From Halobacillus aidingensis (GTDB taxonomy: Bacteria > Bacillota > Bacilli > Bacillales > Halobacillaceae), in NCBI RefSeq assembly GCF_900104185.1, contig NZ_FNIZ01000010.1, positions 1 to 64,000 of the forward strand: a stretch of 64,000 bases of DNA, written 5' to 3'. Of the stretch, positions 38,086 through 47,627 are shown in pieces. A program made the translations under genes and the position numbers. A model generated the notes under the pieces. That model had not been told where the DNA came from. It saw nothing but the letters and a program-made list of their open reading frames with translations, and did no database searches. How positions within the stretch are numbered: position 1 is the first letter of the stretch; the number at the start of each line of letters is the position of its first letter.

Positions 38086-38469
38086 ATGAAAAAGTTATTG
38101 TCAGGGGTCCTGGGGTATGGAGTCGGCTCAATTTTTATATTGATGATTGTGTTTGCTGGCGTGTTGGCAGTTTTACTAAGGTTTACTGGAATGGAATATG
38201 AGACACTCAATCAATTGGCTTTAGTCGCCGGCATTAGCATACTTGCCATTGGTGGCATGCTTGCTGCTTATAAGGGAGAACAAAAGGGATGGCTTTCTGG
38301 AGGGATGACCGGACTGATCTTCGTCAGTGCGATGATTTTATTTCAGGTCATTTTTGAAAACTCATGGGTGTCCCTGCCTCAGTTGAGCTATTTCGGAGGA
38401 TTGGTCCTCGCGGCCTGGCTTGGAGGAATGATAGGGGTCAACCTGCCACGTAAAACGGTGAAGAGATGA
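38086..38469 (+). CDS. yrzE: TIGR04086 family membrane protein (YrzE-like)
   Basis: This 127-residue protein consists of four predicted helices (about 10-30, 42-60, 70-90, 100-118). Its sequence resembles the TIGR04086/YrzE family found beside spoVB and yajC in Bacillaceae. Function is unknown. The start is the ATG of MKKLLSGV after a GGGGGG stretch; the upstream frame begins inside the intergenic region. It faces yajC and shares the intergenic hairpin at 38478. Confidence 0.8.
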   Translation: MKKLLSGVLGYGVGSIFILMIVFAGVLAVLLRFTGMEYETLNQLALVAGISILAIGGMLAAYKGEQKGWLSGGMTGLIFVSAMILFQVIFENSWVSLPQLSYFGGLVLAAWLGGMIGVNLPRKTVKR

Positions 38470-38477
38470 CTGTACGT

Positions 38478-38509
38478 AAAATCCCGCTACAAGGATATGT
38501 AGCGGGATT
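38478..38509 (-). terminator. Terminator of the ruvAB-queA-tgt-yajC operon
   Basis: The arms AATCCCGCTACA/TGTAGCGGGATT with a 6-base loop lie between the converging yajC and yrzE genes. The minus-strand side ends in TTTTACG; the plus side has only a weak T-run. Confidence 0.82.
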
Positions 38510-38517
38510 GCATTTGA

Positions 38518-38775
38518 TTAGCTCAATTTTTCACGTACGGACGAACGATCGAATTTCAGTTGAGTACCATCTTGTACAGAAATCACAAGAGTACCTTCAT
38601 CAATCGCATGAATCGTTCCGTGAAGTCCTCCGATTGTTATAACTCTATCGCCCTTTTGGAGGTCCGACTGCATTTGTTGTACTTGCTTCTGTTTCTTTTG
38701 CTGCGGTCGAATCAATAGGAAATAGAAAATGACAAACATTAGAATAATTGGCAGTAAACCTACTAATGTATCCAT
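38518..38775 (-). CDS. yajC: Preprotein translocase accessory protein YajC (YrbF)
   Basis: This 85-residue protein has a single N-terminal membrane helix (about 4-22, containing FVIFYFLLIRPQ), then the basic RPQQKKQKQ segment and a small cytoplasmic beta domain (GDRVITIGGLHG). YajC associates with SecDF. It is the last gene of the ruvA-to-yajC operon, 15 bp after tgt. Confidence 0.95.
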   Translation of the reverse strand: MDTLVGLLPIILMFVIFYFLLIRPQQKKQKQVQQMQSDLQKGDRVITIGGLHGTIHAIDEGTLVISVQDGTQLKFDRSSVREKLS

Positions 38776-38790
38776 TTATTTTCCCCCTTT

Positions 38791-39942
<1,152 letters not shown>

Positions 39943-39961
39943 TCACTCTTGATCCTTGAGA

Positions 39962-40987
39962 TCATTTTATGAACATCGCATCTCCAAAACTAAAGAAACG
40001 ATACCTTTCCTCTACCGCCTGTCTATAGGCTTCCAAAATAAAATCGCGTCCAGCAAATGCGCTTACCAGCATAATTAGTGTGGACTTCGGCAAATGGAAG
40101 TTTGTAATTAAACCATCGATGGCTTTCAGCTTCTGAGGAGGATAAATGAAGATATCCGTCCAACCGCTCGCCTCTTTGAATGTCCCGTGATCACGGATGA
40201 TCGTCTCGAGGGTTCTGGTGGAGGTCGTCCCAACCGATATGATTCTACCGCCTCTTTCTTTGACAGCATTCAGCTGGTCCGCTGTTTCTTCACTCAACTG
40301 ATAGAACTCTGCATGCATATCATGTTCCTCAACTTGGTCCACACTGACGGGACGGAAGGTACCTAGCCCTACATGAAGCGTCAAATAAGCGAGTTCGATC
40401 CCATTTGACTGCAAATCCTTTAACAGTTCTTCTGTAAAGTGTAGTCCAGCGGTAGGAGCAGCTGCTGATCCTTCTTCTTTTGCATAAACGGTCTGATACC
40501 GGTCTCTATCCGACAACTGTTCTTTAATATACGGAGGCAAAGGCATCTCACCTAGAGATTCCAATACTTCAAGGAAAATTCCATCGTAACTAAATTTGAC
40601 CTTGCGCCCTCCATGCTCCTGCAATTCCGTACATTCGGCTACAAGCTTTCCTTCTCCGAAAACAATCTTCGTCCCGACTTTCACCTTTTTTGCAGGCTTA
40701 ACAAGAACGTCCCATTCATCGTCTTCGGTCTGGTGAAGAAGCAGGACTTCCACTTTCCCACCGGTCCCTTCTTTGGCACCGTAAAGCCGGGCAGGTAAAA
40801 CCTTCGTGTCATTCAATACAAGGCAGTCGCCTTTTTCTAAGTAATCGGTGATTTGAGAAAAATGTCGATGTTCGATGGTTTGTTCATTACGGTCACAAAC
40901 CATGAGCCGGGAAGCTGTCCGATCTTCTAATGGAACTTGAGCAATCAGCTCCTCCGGTAAATCAAAATCGTATTGCTTAATATCCAT
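39962..40987 (-). CDS. queA: SAM:tRNA ribosyltransferase-isomerase QueA
   Basis: This 341-residue enzyme transfers and rearranges the ribosyl group of SAM onto preQ1 in tRNA to give epoxyqueuosine. Family features: [17 protein letters not shown] at the N-terminus, the central GGKVEVLLL, and [13 protein letters not shown] with [10 protein letters not shown]. It is full length. It precedes tgt by 34 bp, so the two queuosine genes are adjacent and in one operon. Confidence 0.98.
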   Translation of the reverse strand: MDIKQYDFDLPEELIAQVPLEDRTASRLMVCDRNEQTIEHRHFSQITDYLEKGDCLVLNDTKVLPARLYGAKEGTGGKVEVLLLHQTEDDEWDVLVKPAKKVKVGTKIVFGEGKLVAECTELQEHGGRKVKFSYDGIFLEVLESLGEMPLPPYIKEQLSDRDRYQTVYAKEEGSAAAPTAGLHFTEELLKDLQSNGIELAYLTLHVGLGTFRPVSVDQVEEHDMHAEFYQLSEETADQLNAVKERGGRIISVGTTSTRTLETIIRDHGTFKEASGWTDIFIYPPQKLKAIDGLITNFHLPKSTLIMLVSAFAGRDFILEAYRQAVEERYRFFSFGDAMFIK

Positions 40988-41016
40988 GTGAATCCCCTAT
41001 TCTTATGTTTAATCGG

Positions 41017-41214
41017 TCAAAATTTTCTTATGAAATAGAAAATCAACGAAAGGACAATGCTCACGATAATGGAGGTCATAATGGGAAAATAGAACGTGAC
41101 GTTCCCTTTTTTAAAGCTGAGATCGCCTGGTAATTTTCCAAATATACTCCATAGTATACCGATCAATATGAACACAATCCCTATTACAATAAAGATTTTA
41201 CCAAAGCCCGTCAA
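41017..41214 (-). CDS. yrzS: DUF2905 family small membrane protein (YrzS)
   Basis: This 65-residue protein has two hydrophobic helices (about 7-24 and 44-62) with the short conserved [20 protein letters not shown] loop between them. The family occurs beside ruvB in many Bacillota and has no known function. Its start overlaps the ruvB stop by 4 bp (ATGA type), indicating coupled translation. Confidence 0.9.
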   Translation of the reverse strand: MTGFGKIFIVIGIVFILIGILWSIFGKLPGDLSFKKGNVTFYFPIMTSIIVSIVLSLIFYFIRKF

Positions 41215-42215
41215 GAGCCAGGCACCTCCCTGTTGAAGTGAGCGTAGGCTTTAGGTGTGACCACCCGGCCTCTTGGCGTCCGTTGGATATAGCCGATTTG
41301 CAATAAGAAAGGCTCATAAACATCTTCGATGGTCTGAGGCTCCTCTCCAATCGTTGCGGCTATCGTATCCAAGCCTACGGGTCCTCCCTGGAAGCTGTCC
41401 ATGATCCCTTTCAGCAATTTGTGGTCGATAAAATCAAGACCTTCTGCATCTACTTGAAGCATTTCCAGCGCTTCCTGTGTCGTTTCCTTGCTAATGACGG
41501 TCTCCCCTTTTACCTGAGCAATATCGCGGACACGCTTTAACAAGCGGTTGGCAATCCTTGGTGTACCCCTAGAACGACGTGCGACTTCGACAGCTGCCGC
41601 GCTATCGATTTCAACAGAAAAGATTTCTGCTGTCCGTTCTACAATCGAACAAAGCGCTTTTGTATCGTAATATTCCAAGCGGCTGTGCACCCCGAAGCGA
41701 TCCCTGAGAGGTGCGGAAAGCAACCCGGCTCGAGTCGTGGCACCGACCAGCGTGAAAGGCGGAAGATCAAGTCTTACAGAGCGCGCGCTCGGCCCTGTAC
41801 CTACGACAATATCAAGACAGAAATCCTCCATTGCAGGATAGAGGACTTCTTCTACAGAACGGGGGAGGCGATGGATTTCATCAATGAACAGGACATCCCC
41901 TGGTTCCAATGAAGACAGAATCGCTGCTAAATCCCCGGCTCTCTCAATTGCTGGACCAGCCGTCGTTCGAAACTGGACGCCCATCTCATTAGCAATAATG
42001 GAGGCAAGTGTTGTTTTACCTAAACCAGGAGGCCCATATAACAGCGCATGATCAAGCGGCTCGTTTCGCATTTTTGCCGCTTCAATGAAAATGCTTAGAT
42101 TATTTTTCACTTGATCCTGGCCAATATACTGCTTCAGAGTTTCTGGTCGTAAACTAAGCTCAATCTCCTGATCGGTATCCTGTTGTTCTCCAGATATCAT
42201 ACGATCTTCCAACAT
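41211..42215 (-). CDS. ruvB: Holliday junction branch migration helicase RuvB
   Basis: This 334-residue AAA+ motor drives branch migration with RuvA. Walker A is [13 protein letters not shown], Walker [18 protein letters not shown], the sensor/arginine finger region is APLRDRFGV, and the winged-helix C-terminus ends with [17 protein letters not shown]. It starts 15 bp after ruvA. Confidence 0.98.
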   Translation of the reverse strand: MLEDRMISGEQQDTDQEIELSLRPETLKQYIGQDQVKNNLSIFIEAAKMRNEPLDHALLYGPPGLGKTTLASIIANEMGVQFRTTAGPAIERAGDLAAILSSLEPGDVLFIDEIHRLPRSVEEVLYPAMEDFCLDIVVGTGPSARSVRLDLPPFTLVGATTRAGLLSAPLRDRFGVHSRLEYYDTKALCSIVERTAEIFSVEIDSAAAVEVARRSRGTPRIANRLLKRVRDIAQVKGETVISKETTQEALEMLQVDAEGLDFIDHKLLKGIMDSFQGGPVGLDTIAATIGEEPQTIEDVYEPFLLQIGYIQRTPRGRVVTPKAYAHFNREVPGS

Positions 42216-42230
42216 TCATCCCTCCTCACC

Positions 42231-42848
42231 TTAAGATTTCATAAGTAGTTGCAGCCCTTGTCTGACATAATCATCCACGCTGCCATGTTTGGCTTTTTCA
42301 AGTTCTGTACGGACAAACTTCACTTCTTTTTCTGTATAACCTAAAGCTTTTAATGCTTCAATCGCGTCGTCCACTACTGCCCTTTTCTCTTTCGAGGTCA
42401 AATCTTCCTTATAGAAAAGGGTATCCTCATTATCTTCATCAGGAAGCCAGACAATCAATTTCCCTTTCAAATCAAGGATCATCTGACGAGCCGTCTTCTT
42501 ACCGACTCCTGGAAATTTCGTTAAGTATTTATCGTCTTCTTGCTCAATGGCCGATACGAATTCAGGTACGCTGACTGTTCCAAGTATCGCAAGAGCTCCT
42601 TTTGGTCCAATCCCGGAAACGTTTAGTAATTGAGCGAATAGTTGTTTGTCTTCTCTTTTCTTAAAACCGTAAAGCGATTGATTATCTTCTCTTATATAGT
42701 GGTACGTATGTACTTTCACTTCATTGTTCATCGCATCTTGAAAATGATATGGATTCGCGCATAGCACTTCGTATCCTATGCCGCCTGTTTCTATAGTGAT
42801 CGACCCTTCATCGAGTGTCGTCAATTGCCCTTTCACGTAACTAATCAT
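42231..42848 (-). CDS. ruvA: Holliday junction DNA-binding protein RuvA
   Basis: This 205-residue protein has the N-terminal OB domain (MISYVKGQLTTLDEGSITIE), tandem helix-hairpin-helix motifs (LNVSGIGPKGALAIL and FPGVGKKTARQMILDL) and the C-terminal RuvB-contacting domain (EALKALGYTEKEV). It begins the ruvA-ruvB-DUF2905-queA-tgt-yajC operon. Confidence 0.98.
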   Translation of the reverse strand: MISYVKGQLTTLDEGSITIETGGIGYEVLCANPYHFQDAMNNEVKVHTYHYIREDNQSLYGFKKREDKQLFAQLLNVSGIGPKGALAILGTVSVPEFVSAIEQEDDKYLTKFPGVGKKTARQMILDLKGKLIVWLPDEDNEDTLFYKEDLTSKEKRAVVDDAIEALKALGYTEKEVKFVRTELEKAKHGSVDDYVRQGLQLLMKS

Positions 42849-42949
42849 TGTAAAATTCCCTCTCTACCCTTTATTGCTATCCTTCCTATTGTAACATACA
42901 AGCACATGTTCGCCCATGCTTAAAAGCCGTAGCTCCCCTTAGAAACGGC

Positions 42950-42983
42950 ACAAAACAGCCACAACAATTTGCGGCTGTTTCAC
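42950..42983 (-). terminator. Terminator of bofC
   Basis: The arms AAACAGCC/GGCTGTTT surround an 11-13 base loop. On the minus strand the downstream side reads TTTTG. It lies six bases after the bofC stop. Confidence 0.75.
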
Positions 42984-42988
42984 GTCTG

Positions 42989-43558
42989 TTATATTTCTTC
43001 TTGTTTGGAAAATTGACGGACGACTTGCTCAAAGTGACGATGATCCTTGATTTTGATGCCCTGTTTCAACTCATTCTCTCTTTTTGTCTCCAACGGCTTA
43101 ATGGGTACAGGTTTAAAAGACTCTATGACCTTCCCTTGATTAGGAAGGCCTTGAAAGACAGCTAACTCCCCACCCTCTGTCAACCCAAAATACCCCGTCT
43201 GTTTTGTCAAAGGAGAGATATCATCGACTTCCCTTTGAAAAACCACTCTGTCCAAATGCTGTTCTTCCACCATCCATCCCTCATAGGAGGCCCAAAAGTC
43301 CATCATTGACCAAATGGTTTCTTCTTTCTTCGTCGTTTCTGTCACACCATCTATATAATGCTCTTTCAAAATAACCGTCAGTTTCAAAGGTTCAGGCTTC
43401 ACCAATGTTTCCACTGATTCTGTTTGCTTCTCCTTACCCTGAATGACTCTTTGAGGCGTGTTATCTTGAAAGGTTTTCGGTGGAGTTTGGCCGATCAACG
43501 ACCAACTCAATACGGCAACGCCTATGGTTAACCCAACAATCAAGGCCCATCGTTTCAT
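42989..43558 (-). CDS. bofC: Forespore intercompartmental signalling protein BofC
   Basis: This 189-residue exported protein has an N-terminal helix (about 4-22). The conserved LTVILKEHYIDGVTE and TGYFGLTEGGELAVFQG segments belong to the BofC family. In B. subtilis BofC inhibits the SpoIVB protease that activates pro-sigma-K processing. Here its likely targets' partners, SpoIVFA and SpoIVFB, are encoded at 54984-56595. It lies between yebC and ruvA with terminators on both sides, so it is monocistronic. Confidence 0.9.
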   Translation of the reverse strand: MKRWALIVGLTIGVAVLSWSLIGQTPPKTFQDNTPQRVIQGKEKQTESVETLVKPEPLKLTVILKEHYIDGVTETTKKEETIWSMMDFWASYEGWMVEEQHLDRVVFQREVDDISPLTKQTGYFGLTEGGELAVFQGLPNQGKVIESFKPVPIKPLETKRENELKQGIKIKDHRHFEQVVRQFSKQEEI

Positions 43559-43573
43559 GACAGGATCCCCCCT

Positions 43574-43622
43574 AAATAAAAATAACTTCTGTTTCTATTG
43601 TGTCCAGAAACAGAAGTTATTA
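43574..43622 (-). terminator. Terminator of yebC
   Basis: The arms AATAACTTCTGTTTCT / AGAAACAGAAGTTATT enclose a 10-base loop, with TTTTTATTTA on the minus-strand downstream side. Confidence 0.9.
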
Positions 43623-43638
43623 TCATAGCAACGGGAGA

Positions 43639-44391
43639 TCACGATAATTTTTCTAGAATCGCTTCATCTGCATCGAGGTTGTGATAGACTTCTTGCACAT
43701 CATCGTTATCCTCGAGCATATCGATCAGCTTCAACATTTTTTCTACGCCTTCTTCACCAAGTTCCGTATAGGTTTCAGGGATCATCGTCACTTCGCTTGT
43801 GGTAAACGCATATCCACTAGACTCCAGGGCCTGTTTTACATCAGAAAAAGATTCAGGATCTGTATAAATCTCAAATTGTTCTTCAGTTGTTTCCATTTCT
43901 TCTCCACCGGCTTCAATGACTTCAAGCATCAATTCTTCTTCATCGGCCTCTGTTGTTTGCCGGTCGATGACGAGATAACCTGAGCGGTTAAACATGAAAG
44001 AAACGCAACCATTTTCTCCTAAATTGCCATCATTTTTATTGAAAGCGTGTCTGACGTCTGCAGCCGTACGGTTTTTATTGTCCGTCAATACTTTAACCAT
44101 GACCGCTACTCCGCCAGGACCATACCCTTCATACGTATATTCTTCATAATTGACACCCTCAAGATCGCCGGTCGCTTTCTTAATAGCGCGATCGATGTTA
44201 TCTTTCGGCATATTGTTTGATCTTGCTTTATCTACAGCTATACGAAGCGCAGGATTGGTTTCTTGATCCCCGCCTCCTTGTTTCGCCGCCATGAAAATCT
44301 CACGAGCAAGCTTCATGAAGAGTTTTCCGCGTTTCGCATCTTGAGCACCTTTTCGATGCTTGATATTACTCCATTTTGAATGGCCAGCCAT
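43639..44391 (-). CDS. yebC: YebC/PmpR family protein (YrbC)
   Basis: This 250-residue protein begins with the family tag [15 protein letters not shown]. It continues through [27 protein letters not shown] split over two conserved blocks, and ends in the acidic [11 protein letters not shown] region. The family was annotated as transcriptional regulators, and recent work points to a role in translation of polyproline stretches. The start is fixed by the family N-terminus and by GAGGAG 8 bases upstream; the 49-codon extension in the same frame has no support. Confidence 0.95.
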   Translation of the reverse strand: MAGHSKWSNIKHRKGAQDAKRGKLFMKLAREIFMAAKQGGGDQETNPALRIAVDKARSNNMPKDNIDRAIKKATGDLEGVNYEEYTYEGYGPGGVAVMVKVLTDNKNRTAADVRHAFNKNDGNLGENGCVSFMFNRSGYLVIDRQTTEADEEELMLEVIEAGGEEMETTEEQFEIYTDPESFSDVKQALESSGYAFTTSEVTMIPETYTELGEEGVEKMLKLIDMLEDNDDVQEVYHNLDADEAILEKLS

Positions 44392-44572
44392 TGGACATTC
44401 TCCTCTCCCAAACAAATCTTTATCATTCTTTGTATTTTTCGTAAGTATACTTACGCATATGACTCTATCCTTAAATATATCACAACCCCCATTCTTCTTT
44501 AAAGCAACACCTTTTCTTATTCCCCGGTACTGTTCCAACTCATTGTAAGTATTAGATAACCTCCCTTTAGTG

Positions 44573-45209
44573 GAAGACTTAGTTTCGAGATAATCGGGGT
44601 TCGTCTACCATATTTGGAGGCAGGGGTGGTTGGGAAGCTACTCGTCTAGCTCCATCGCCCAGACACTCGCGTAATAAGCAGAACAGCAAAGGAATGAAAA
44701 AACACATTCCTTTGCTGTTCTGCTTATGCCAGTCGTGTCTAACAGGGCGATTCCGCATTTGAACACTTTCCTGTGGGGGAGCGCCGAGCTTCCTCGGACT
44801 GCGTCCTGCGGGATCTCGCCTATCTCCTTCTCCCACGGGAGTCTCGCAGCTTCCCAACCACCCCATTTTGATGTATGCGTGAAACGAAACCCTATACCAA
44901 GATAGGCTGTCTCCCTTCCAATCAGAAGCAGTTATAAAACACTCTATATCAAGCTTTCACATCCAGAATAGAGGCCATGGACATATATATTTCCACTTTC
45001 GCTGTGAGTAGGAGCAAATGATTCCAGAAGCTGTTTCGAGACACTTATTTGACTAGGGGCGGAGGGGAATGGAGAGACTCCTGTGGGAAAAAAGTGCTTG
45101 GTGAGACCCCACAGGACGCAGTCCGAGGAGGCTCACCGCGCTCCCGCGGAAAGCGAACCATTCCCCGCAGCCCCCATCCACTCAACAAAAGTCTCGAAAC
45201 TGAGTCTTC
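44573..45209. repeat. Composite inverted-repeat element, copy 3 (with a nested repeat)
   Basis: Outer inverted repeats are GAAGACTTAGTTTCGAGA (44573-44590) and TCTCGAAACTGAGTCTTC (45192-45209), 17 of 18 matching. The left unit core is bounded by a perfect 17-bp inverted repeat GGGGTGGTTGGGAAGCT (44623-44639) / AGCTTCCCAACCACCCC (44848-44864). The right unit is 45033-45200. The spacer is 168 bp. Total length is 637 bp; subtracting the nested sequence at 44644-44762 gives about 518 bp, the same as copy 2. It lies upstream of yebC and downstream of coxA, in a gap of 880 bp with no gene. Confidence 0.85.
44644..44762. repeat. Nested GTCTAGCTCC-type hairpin repeat inside copy 3
   Basis: The sequence starts GTCTAGCTCCATCGCCC and ends GGGCGATTCCGCATTT. 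Its centre is a 23-bp perfect stem (44674-44696 with 44705-44727) around the loop AAAAAACA, and the flanks ATCGCCC / GGGCGAT and AGACAC / GTGTCT also pair. It interrupts the left unit exactly where copy 2 reads continuously (ACTCG/TTTCCTG). From memory, very similar short hairpin repeats with these ends are scattered in many Bacillus and Geobacillus genomes. I see no clear target duplication. Confidence 0.75.
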
Positions 45210-45272
45210 AAGAATCCCGTCATATACTTTACTAACTAATCATCCACTTCACTCTTTACAGACAAAGAAAGC

Positions 45273-45824
45273 TTATTGATTGAAGAAATTGCGCATGCGT
45301 TCTCTGATATTTTTAGGAGCTTCGGATGTATCTTCGCGTGAATTGAAGTTTTTCATTTGGTCCCAGCTACTATTGTTCGTGTAGACGATCAAGTCTTTAT
45401 CTGTCACTTGCTTTACCTTGGCTTCTATTTTTCCCGGTATCGTCTCATCTCTCATATCATACGGGTTAATCATGACAGCTACATACACTTTATCATCGGT
45501 CGAATAAGCTTGAGTCATCGTAATCTCCTTCAATTCATTCACCTTTTCCACGACAGCCATTGCATCTTCATTATTGAAGTCATTGTCATGAGAACGATTG
45601 GTTTCACCATACTTCGCATTTCTGAACTCTTCTTCAGCTGTCCTTTTAAAGTAACTGTCTTTCCCTGTAGGGATTTGCCCACGGCGTTCAATCGCTCCAT
45701 CTTGAGCGTAACCAAGAGGTTGATAAGGGGAAGATTCTTCTTCCTTCGGTTCAGCGGTTTCATCCGCCTGACAAGCAAACATGATTATCGAGGTCAACAT
45801 AAGAATACTAACGATTTTCCACAT
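45273..45824 (-). CDS. coxA: CoxA/YhcN-YlaJ family sporulation lipoprotein
   Basis: The 183 residues start with a lipoprotein signal (MWKIVSILMLTSIIMFAC, lipobox Cys at 18), so the mature protein is membrane anchored. The YhcN/YlaJ domain follows from about residue 90 (VVEKVNELKEITMTQAYSTD), with the IEAKVKQVTD segment near the end. In B. subtilis CoxA (YrbB) is a spore cortex protein encoded between safA and yrbC. The order yebC-coxA is kept here, but a kinase and nadE separate it from safA. Confidence 0.82.
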   Translation of the reverse strand: MWKIVSILMLTSIIMFACQADETAEPKEEESSPYQPLGYAQDGAIERRGQIPTGKDSYFKRTAEEEFRNAKYGETNRSHDNDFNNEDAMAVVEKVNELKEITMTQAYSTDDKVYVAVMINPYDMRDETIPGKIEAKVKQVTDKDLIVYTNNSSWDQMKNFNSREDTSEAPKNIRERMRNFFNQ

Positions 45825-45894
45825 AAAAACATTCTCCTTTTACCCTTACTATGGGTCCAAGAAGAATGTTTTAGTCTGTCAATATTCGCCAAGC

Positions 45895-46671
45895 TTACTC
45901 TGGAGGTGCAGGAGGCAGTTGACGCTTGTGTGCGGAACGCTTGTGCATCGCTTCGATTATGTTACGATCTTCTTCAGGAATTTCTTCACCCTTCAAGTGA
46001 CGATCGATCATGTCATAACTCGTGCCCATTTCGTTCTCATCTGTCTGCCCTTCCCACAGTCCTGCGCTTGGTTGTTTATGGATGACTTCGTCAGGCACAC
46101 CTAAATATTCAGCCATTTCTCGAACTTCGCCTTTGGTCAGGTTTGCGAGTGGGACGAGATCAACGCCTCCATCTCCGAACTTCGTGAAGTAACCTGTATA
46201 CCATTCTGCTGCATTATCTGTACCGACAACTAAGTATTTATGGTTGGTGGCTATTGTATACAGAGTACTCATTCGTAACCGGGCTCTTAAATTAGCATCG
46301 GCTAACTTTTCTTGTTCTTCATTCAGAGAGCCAGCAGCGTTCAATTGCTGCTTGATCGTTGAAAACATGACGTTATGTGTCTCCGTCAAATCAACCGTCA
46401 TAACCGGCAATTCGCATGCTTCCACAACACTTTTCGCATGGATTTGATCATCGGACTGACTTTTACAAGGCATAATGACTCCCAGAGATCGGTCAGGGAA
46501 TGCTTTTTTAATTAGATTGGCAACGACAGCGGAATCGATTCCACCACTGACGCCCACGACCAACCCTTCCACTTTTGCTTCTTTCACTTTTTCCTGAAGC
46601 CAGGACACGATTTTTTCAACTTTTTGTTCCACCGGATTGTTCATCCTTTCACACATATGATACCTAATCAT
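45895..46671 (-). CDS. nadE: NAD synthetase (ammonia-dependent type)
   Basis: This N-type ATP pyrophosphatase converts NaAD to NAD. The PP-loop VVGVSGGIDSAV, the GTDNAAEWYTGYFTKFGDGG active-site region and the LANLTKGEV segment are clear. There is no glutaminase domain. The ATG used overlaps the stop of the upstream kinase gene by 4 bp. Internal ATGs (MCERMNN, MNNPVEQ) are alternative starts because no strong ribosome-binding site is visible for any of them. It is the last gene of a safA-kinase-nadE unit. Confidence 0.9.
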   Translation of the reverse strand: MIRYHMCERMNNPVEQKVEKIVSWLQEKVKEAKVEGLVVGVSGGIDSAVVANLIKKAFPDRSLGVIMPCKSQSDDQIHAKSVVEACELPVMTVDLTETHNVMFSTIKQQLNAAGSLNEEQEKLADANLRARLRMSTLYTIATNHKYLVVGTDNAAEWYTGYFTKFGDGGVDLVPLANLTKGEVREMAEYLGVPDEVIHKQPSAGLWEGQTDENEMGTSYDMIDRHLKGEEIPEEDRNIIEAMHKRSAHKRQLPPAPPE

Positions 46672-47627
46672 AGCATATGCTCAGCATATCGGACAAACTT
46701 CTTCCGGTTCTCCCATGCCTTTTCTAATTTTCTCATGTGCCTGGTCACTGATGCTTCTTCCCTTAAACTTAACCGGTATCCATATAGCCATTCCCTCAAA
46801 AGGTCAGCGGGGACGAGGACGCCTTTCCACCAGATCTCTTTGTCATTAACGTGAGGAAAATAAGGCAGCAATGTAGATTTTCTAAGCTCCACATATGGTA
46901 AAAAACGCTGAGCTAGTTGAATGTGATCATATAAACGAGGCCCGGTATGCAAAAGGTCAAAATCAATCATTTTTATATTCTTATCAGCATCGACAATGAA
47001 ATTATGATGAGCCACATCTCCATGGAGCCATTCATGACGGTCCCAGGCCCTCTCCTCAACTTCTCCCCAGGGATGATCTGTAAAATCCTCCAGGCGCTTA
47101 CTCATGCAAGCATGCAGTTCCTGAAACATTTCCCGCTTCCGTAACTCCGTGAATAAATCTTTCGTTTCTTCAAATTGTTCTAAACGCCTTTCCCATTTTA
47201 CATATAAGGGATCCTTCGGAATCGACAACACTCCGATTCCTTTGGTGGTTCGGTGAAAATGATGGAGGATCCGGACCGCTTGTTTTCGATCCTTATGCCG
47301 GCTGAAGTCTGCATGCCTTCCTTCCACGCGTTCAAATAATGCCCAATCACAACCAAGTTTGCTGATGGTAAATACTCGGTCATAGAAAGGATACGGCCTT
47401 GCAGCTATTTTATAGGCATAATTCCAGTGATCGAAAAACTCTACTTGTTTTTCAATCACATGAAATCTGCGATATCCCTTCAAAATAAAAGGCAGCCCTT
47501 CATACTTTACTTTATATACCTTCGGTTTGATGGTCTGTTCATATTCAATCGGAAGCTTTTCCTCCGTTTGCATCCATTGAAAAAGGCGATCCGTGTATGA
47601 ATCGCCCATTCGATGTTCAGCTTTCAT
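46668..47627 (-). CDS. Aminoglycoside phosphotransferase-fold kinase (CotS/YutH-like)
   Basis: This 319-residue protein has the APH/choline-kinase fold. The catalytic loop is WLHGDVAHHNFIVD and the metal-binding segment MIDFDLLHTGPRLYDH. The N-lobe lysine is probably in LPFILKGYRRF. This organisation resembles the spore-coat-associated CotS/YutH/YsxE kinases of Bacillus, whose substrate is unknown. Its start lies 11 bp inside the end of safA in another frame, so it is probably translated by coupling to a spore coat gene. That supports a sporulation role by context only. Confidence 0.75.
   Translation of the reverse strand: MKAEHRMGDSYTDRLFQWMQTEEKLPIEYEQTIKPKVYKVKYEGLPFILKGYRRFHVIEKQVEFFDHWNYAYKIAARPYPFYDRVFTISKLGCDWALFERVEGRHADFSRHKDRKQAVRILHHFHRTTKGIGVLSIPKDPLYVKWERRLEQFEETKDLFTELRKREMFQELHACMSKRLEDFTDHPWGEVEERAWDRHEWLHGDVAHHNFIVDADKNIKMIDFDLLHTGPRLYDHIQLAQRFLPYVELRKSTLLPYFPHVNDKEIWWKGVLVPADLLREWLYGYRLSLREEASVTRHMRKLEKAWENRKKFVRYAEHML

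Noticed and set aside
44392-44538. 49-codon upstream extension of yebC
   Set aside because: The family N-terminus [12 protein letters not shown] and a GAGGAG site define the start at 44391; the extension is Lys/Cys-rich with no similarity to the family.
45357-46104. Plus-strand frames of up to 242 codons opposite coxA and nadE
   Set aside because: They mirror the codon pattern of the minus-strand genes, whose lipobox and PP-loop motifs are clear. Similar shadows exist opposite secDF, hisS, pheA and safA.
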